A stretch of DNA of 7,042 nt from the NCBI GenBank assembly GCA_008974855.1, contig BFAR01000077.1, positions 1-7,042 of the forward strand, read 5' to 3'. This stretch comes from an archaeon MnTg01. Its GTDB lineage: Archaea; Thermoproteota; Nitrososphaeria; Nitrososphaerales; Nitrosopumilaceae. A program made the translations under genes and the position numbers. This document shows, in pieces, positions 5,303 through 7,042 of this stretch (position 1 is the first letter of the stretch; each line of letters begins with the position of its first letter). The notes beneath the pieces were generated by a model. The model worked only from the letters and a program-made list of their open reading frames with translations, made no database searches and was not told the origin of the DNA.

Positions 5303-5576
5303 ATAGACTGGGGTTGAGAATTTTCCTATTCAGCAACTAAGTTGTGACTTTTTGACCTATAGCACTATAGTTCTAGATTTAGAGTTCGTGACTAGATTGA
5401 CTTTATTTTTAAATAAAATATGAAGCAATATCCAAAAATTTTTCAAAGTCGGGTTTCAATATTAAAAAATAATAGAAAATTCTAGTTCCAATTACTATCA
5501 TAAATTACATAATGAAATTTTGGATATAAGGCAGACGAAGAATTGATAAGTTATTCATTTTTTAATTAAATCGTTA
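5303..5576. other. Intergenic region with two dyads upstream of the secreted gene
   Basis: This stretch between two - strand genes has no convincing gene; the longest idea is a 21-codon + frame at 5420-5485. It holds CAACTAAGTTG (5334-5344, perfect with one central base) and CTATAG repeated at 5357-5362 and 5365-5370, which being self-complementary forms a dyad. The CTATAG box can also serve as a TATA-like element for the - strand gene ending its upstream leader at 5302. TTTATTT/AAATAAA (5402-5417) is a further A/T inverted repeat. Confidence 0.4.
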
Positions 5577-6350
5577 TTAACAAAAATTCTGAGTCACATA
5601 GACTTTATGGTCATCTGTTATTTCTACTCCTATACCTTCTCTATCGTAAATCTCTGTTAGTATATTTTCTCTATGTCCAGGAGAATTCATCCATCCATCA
5701 ACGGTTGTTTTTGCAATCTCCTCTTCTGTATTCCAATCGTATGAAGTGATTTCTCCATTAATTGTGTAATACGAATCAAAAAGATGTCCTTGGAATATAT
5801 TTTCAGCAATTCCAGAATAGATCAACAACCCTACTATTTTTTGACAAGAATATCCATTCTCTGCAGCTCTATCTGAAGGGGTTAAACCTTCAGGAGTTTC
5901 ATGAGCAAAATATTCTCTAACGGCCATGTCTAAACTATGTCCTCTTGCAATTTGTCGAATCTCAGGATCAAATGTTAATTGTGAAAGACCATATTTTTCT
6001 CGTTCAAGATTTGTCAGTTCGTGAACCAAATATTCAATTTCTTTAACATTATACTCAGGTTTCTCTTCATCTACTTGTGAAGGATCAATCCTTTTTTGAG
6101 CATACTTTATCACATTATCTAGCTTTTTACTACTTTGTTCAGTAACCTCTCCTACCGAAGTATTTGCTTTTTCAAAACTTTTACTGATTGTAGTTTTTCC
6201 TTGTGCAAGATCAAGTATATCATTTTTTGCGTTTTCAAGACTTTGTACAAATATCATCCCTCCTTGAGGAGAAAATTCTATTATTCCTAGACTAAATGCA
6301 GCACCTACTAAAAAAATAGGTATCAATACTAACCCAATACTTACGCTCAA
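5577..6350 (-). CDS. Membrane-anchored CAP/SCP-domain (YkwD-like) extracellular protein
   Basis: A 257-residue protein. Residues 4-25 form a hydrophobic N-terminal anchor or signal; 35-100 is a charged helical linker; about 103-257 is a CAP (SCP/PR-1, YkwD-type) domain. Family marks: ARGHSLDMA with H138, EYFAHETPEGLTPSDRA (146-162), GIAENI with E183, WMNSPGHRENI with H226 (220-230), GIGVEI and the terminal YVTQNFC. H138, E183 and H226 are the usual CAP cleft residues. C169 and C257 could form a disulfide, in keeping with export. CAP proteins in prokaryotes are extracellular and of mostly unknown activity. The start chosen is TTG at 6350 with GGAG at 6355-6358 (short 4-base spacer). It lacks the usual positive n-region, and an out-of-frame ATG at 6360 would supply one, so the exact N-terminus is doubtful. 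Confidence 0.85.
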   Translation of the reverse strand: MSVSIGLVLIPIFLVGAAFSLGIIEFSPQGGMIFVQSLENAKNDILDLAQGKTTISKSFEKANTSVGEVTEQSSKKLDNVIKYAQKRIDPSQVDEEKPEYNVKEIEYLVHELTNLEREKYGLSQLTFDPEIRQIARGHSLDMAVREYFAHETPEGLTPSDRAAENGYSCQKIVGLLIYSGIAENIFQGHLFDSYYTINGEITSYDWNTEEEIAKTTVDGWMNSPGHRENILTEIYDREGIGVEITDDHKVYVTQNFC

Positions 6351-6372
6351 GGATCTCCATTATCCGATGAAC

Positions 6373-6380
6373 TTAGATAA
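6373..6380 (-). promoter_or_regulatory. Possible TATA box for the CAP-domain gene
   Basis: Read on the - strand, TTATCTAA is centred about 26 bases before the TTG at 6350, or about 17 before the ATG at 6360. It is a weak match, but it would place the GC-rich hairpins at 6424-6460 outside the CAP transcript. Confidence 0.25.
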
Positions 6381-6423
6381 GATTTCCGTAGAACAAACCA
6401 GTGAAATCTTGTTTTATTAATGA

Positions 6424-6490
6424 GGGGAGGTGGTGCCTCCCCACACGGAGAGTACTCCCGATTTTATTTTTGGGAATAATTCAAGTGTGG
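6424..6490. ncRNA. GC-rich hairpin island, candidate structured RNA
   Basis: In otherwise A/T-rich DNA, GGGGAGG (6424-6430) pairs perfectly with CCTCCCC (6436-6442) around a 5-base loop. GGAG (6447-6450) pairs with CTCC (6455-6458) around AGTA, followed on the + strand by ATTTTATTTTT (6461-6471). CCACAC (6441-6446) can alternatively pair with GTGTGG (6485-6490), competing with the first stem. The + strand order (two hairpins then T-run) looks like the end of a small RNA; on the - strand it would lie in a long leader of the CAP gene. No match to tRNA, 5S, SRP or RNase P RNA is apparent. Strand and function are undetermined. Confidence 0.35.
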
Positions 6491-6588
6491 TCTGGGTTTT
6501 GGCTGGATTTTGTTTGTTAAATTGTATTAAAGCAGTTTCGTAGAAATTATCAGTATGATCTAAATACTAAAAGTCAATTTTTCAATTA

Positions 6589-6641
6589 ATATTGGAATTG
6601 TCACCAGGGTACTCATCGTTTCTGGTCTTAAATTCCAATAT
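6589..6641 (+). repeat. 53-bp nested inverted repeat
   Basis: ATATTGGAATT (6589-6599) and AATTCCAATAT (6631-6641) are perfect 11-bp inverted arms. Inside them ACCAG (6603-6607) and CTGGT (6622-6626) give a second 5-bp stem around a 14-base loop, leaving a small internal loop of 3 and 4 bases. The right arm overlaps the TATA-like element of the 6664 gene. It could be a hairpin RNA, an operator dyad, or a remnant of a small mobile element; no flanking target duplication is evident. Confidence 0.65.
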
Positions 6642-6643
6642 AC
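6635..6643 (+). promoter_or_regulatory. TATA-like box for the 32-residue peptide gene
   Basis: CAATATACC is centred about 24-25 bases before the ATG at 6664 and lies in the right arm of the inverted repeat. A Shine-Dalgarno-like AGGA at 6652-6655 sits 8 bases before that ATG, so a slightly longer leader from another start is also possible. Confidence 0.35.
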
Positions 6644-6663
6644 CAAAAATTAGGAAATGAATA

Positions 6664-6762
6664 ATGTTTAAACAGAGTAACAAAATTGGATATTATTCTT
6701 CATACTTTACAGGTATAATTTCAGTCATAACTCTTGCATGGTCATTTTATCTTTGGAATTAA
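6664..6762 (+). CDS. Predicted 32-residue single-span membrane peptide
   Basis: MFKQSNKIGYYSSYFTGIIS opens a 32-codon frame ending SFYLWN and TAA. Residues 1-8 are polar with two Lys; residues about 14-31 form one hydrophobic, aromatic-flanked transmembrane helix (FTGIISVITLAWSFYLW). This gives an N-in, C-out orientation by the positive-inside rule. Support: AGGA with an 8-base spacer, TATA-like element at the right distance, and a composition that is clearly membrane-like rather than random. The frame is closed just upstream (TGA 6658-6660), so ATG 6664 is the only start. No known family; it might be an accessory subunit of a membrane complex or a small regulator. Followed by a separate promoter for the next gene. 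Confidence 0.5.
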   Translation: MFKQSNKIGYYSSYFTGIISVITLAWSFYLWN

Positions 6763-6800
6763 TTTGCACTTTGAAAATTCTGACATAACTTTTCATAATT

Positions 6801-6810
6801 ATTAATATAG
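6801..6810 (+). promoter_or_regulatory. TATA box for the ABM-domain gene (leaderless)
   Basis: ATTAATATAG is a strong archaeal box A centred 26 bases before the ATG at 6832, predicting transcription starting at the start codon. There is no ribosome-binding sequence between them that would be needed by a leadered message. Confidence 0.55.
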
Positions 6811-6831
6811 CATAGGTGTTCGTTTGATCCA

Positions 6832-7042
6832 ATGCCTACAATTTCTCTTGACAATAAGCTTTCTAGTACAATCCTAATCTTCCAAGTAGATCCAAAAAAC
6901 CAATCTGCTTTAATTGACGCTGGAATAGAAAATTCTAAAAAGGTTATGGAGAAAAAAACAGGATTTGTTTCTACAAGCTTTCACAAAAGCTTTGATGGAA
7001 CTTCTGTGGTTAATTATTCCCAATGGGAGAATCGTAAATCCT
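6832..7042 (+). CDS. ABM-domain (antibiotic biosynthesis monooxygenase-like) protein, 3' end cut
   Basis: The first 70 residues of a gene that continues beyond the window. STILIFQVDPKNQSALIDAG (11-30), GFVSTSFHKSFDGTSVVNYS (44-63) and then QWEN match the ABM-type dimeric alpha/beta-barrel: strand, Pro-x-Asn-Gln turn, helix, GFVS strand, H-x-S-x-DG turn, then NYxQWE. The superfamily includes heme-degrading enzymes, quinol monooxygenases and proteins of unknown role, usually small cofactor-light homodimers. The N-terminal decapeptide has no signal peptide, so it is cytoplasmic. ATG 6832 is fixed by the TATA spacing and the start of the conserved strand. Substrate cannot be told; the full gene may hold one or two ABM repeats. 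Confidence 0.8.
   Translation, partial: MPTISLDNKLSSTILIFQVDPKNQSALIDAGIENSKKVMEKKTGFVSTSFHKSFDGTSVVNYSQWENRKS

Noticed and set aside
5420..5485. 21-codon + frame in the gap before the secreted zipper gene.
   Set aside because: Too short, no ribosome-binding site and the A/T box is only a few bases before its ATG.
6420..6479. 19-codon + frame (MRGGGASPHGEYSRFYFWE) across the GC-rich hairpins.
   Set aside because: The open frame follows from the GC stems; no promoter or ribosome-binding site at a workable distance, and structure explains the composition better.
6424..6490. tRNA, 5S rRNA, SRP RNA or fluoride-riboswitch identity for the hairpin island.
   Set aside because: No cloverleaf, no conserved SRP or riboswitch core sequence, and too short for the larger RNAs.
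1..7042. CRISPR array, insertion sequence, integrase or attachment site.
   Set aside because: No regularly spaced repeats, transposase motifs or tRNA gene were found; the repeats seen are short, local and explained above.

Overview
The window is AT-rich and looks like a marine ammonia-oxidising archaeon (Thaumarchaeota/Nitrososphaeria, Nitrosopumilus-like). This rests on a small double-CxxC protein of a kind I associate with this phylum, an A/V-type ATPase peripheral-stalk-like protein, a UbiD decarboxylase of the length used in the archaeal mevalonate route, several TATA-like boxes about 25-28 bases before start codons (leaderless transcripts), and TTG/GTG starts. No database was searched, so all names rest on motifs and remembered family patterns.

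Region by region. 1-1192 (+): a coiled-coil ATPase-subunit-H/G-like gene (95-508), then a RuvC/YqgF-like RNase H-fold gene whose reading frame runs back to 515, where the only candidate starts are rare ones such as ATT. 1193-1347: oligo-T terminator and a promoter. 1348-3383 (+): a compact operon with a 35-codon micro-ORF, a zinc-ribbon protein, a small protein whose pattern resembles proteasome assembly chaperone 4, and a UbiD-family decarboxylase. Three of its four members are joined by 4-base start/stop overlaps. 3443-3853 (-): a phasin/PhaE-like protein with exact 19-residue repeats, convergent with the operon and divergent from a conserved-looking gene of unknown function (3949-4287, +). 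4409-4630 (+): a small coiled-coil protein, convergent with a secreted leucine-zipper protein (4646-5302, -). 5577-6350 (-): an N-terminally anchored CAP/SCP (YkwD-like) extracellular protein. 6361-6663: a gene-poor stretch holding a GC-rich hairpin island and an 11-bp perfect inverted repeat. 6664-6762 (+): a predicted 32-residue single-span membrane peptide. 6832-7042 (+): the 5' part of an antibiotic-biosynthesis-monooxygenase (ABM) domain gene, cut by the window end.

How the genes work together: the 1348-3383 operon is the clearest unit. UbiD needs prenylated FMN and, in archaea of this type, is most likely anhydromevalonate-phosphate decarboxylase in isoprenoid lipid synthesis. Its translational coupling to a PAC4-like chaperone and a zinc-ribbon protein has no obvious pathway explanation. 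The 3443-6350 block looks like small structural or cell-surface proteins, mostly single genes with their own promoters. The most unusual non-coding signals are the hairpin island at 6424-6490, the inverted repeat at 6589-6641 that overlaps the promoter of the 32-residue peptide, and the same-frame junction at 506-517.
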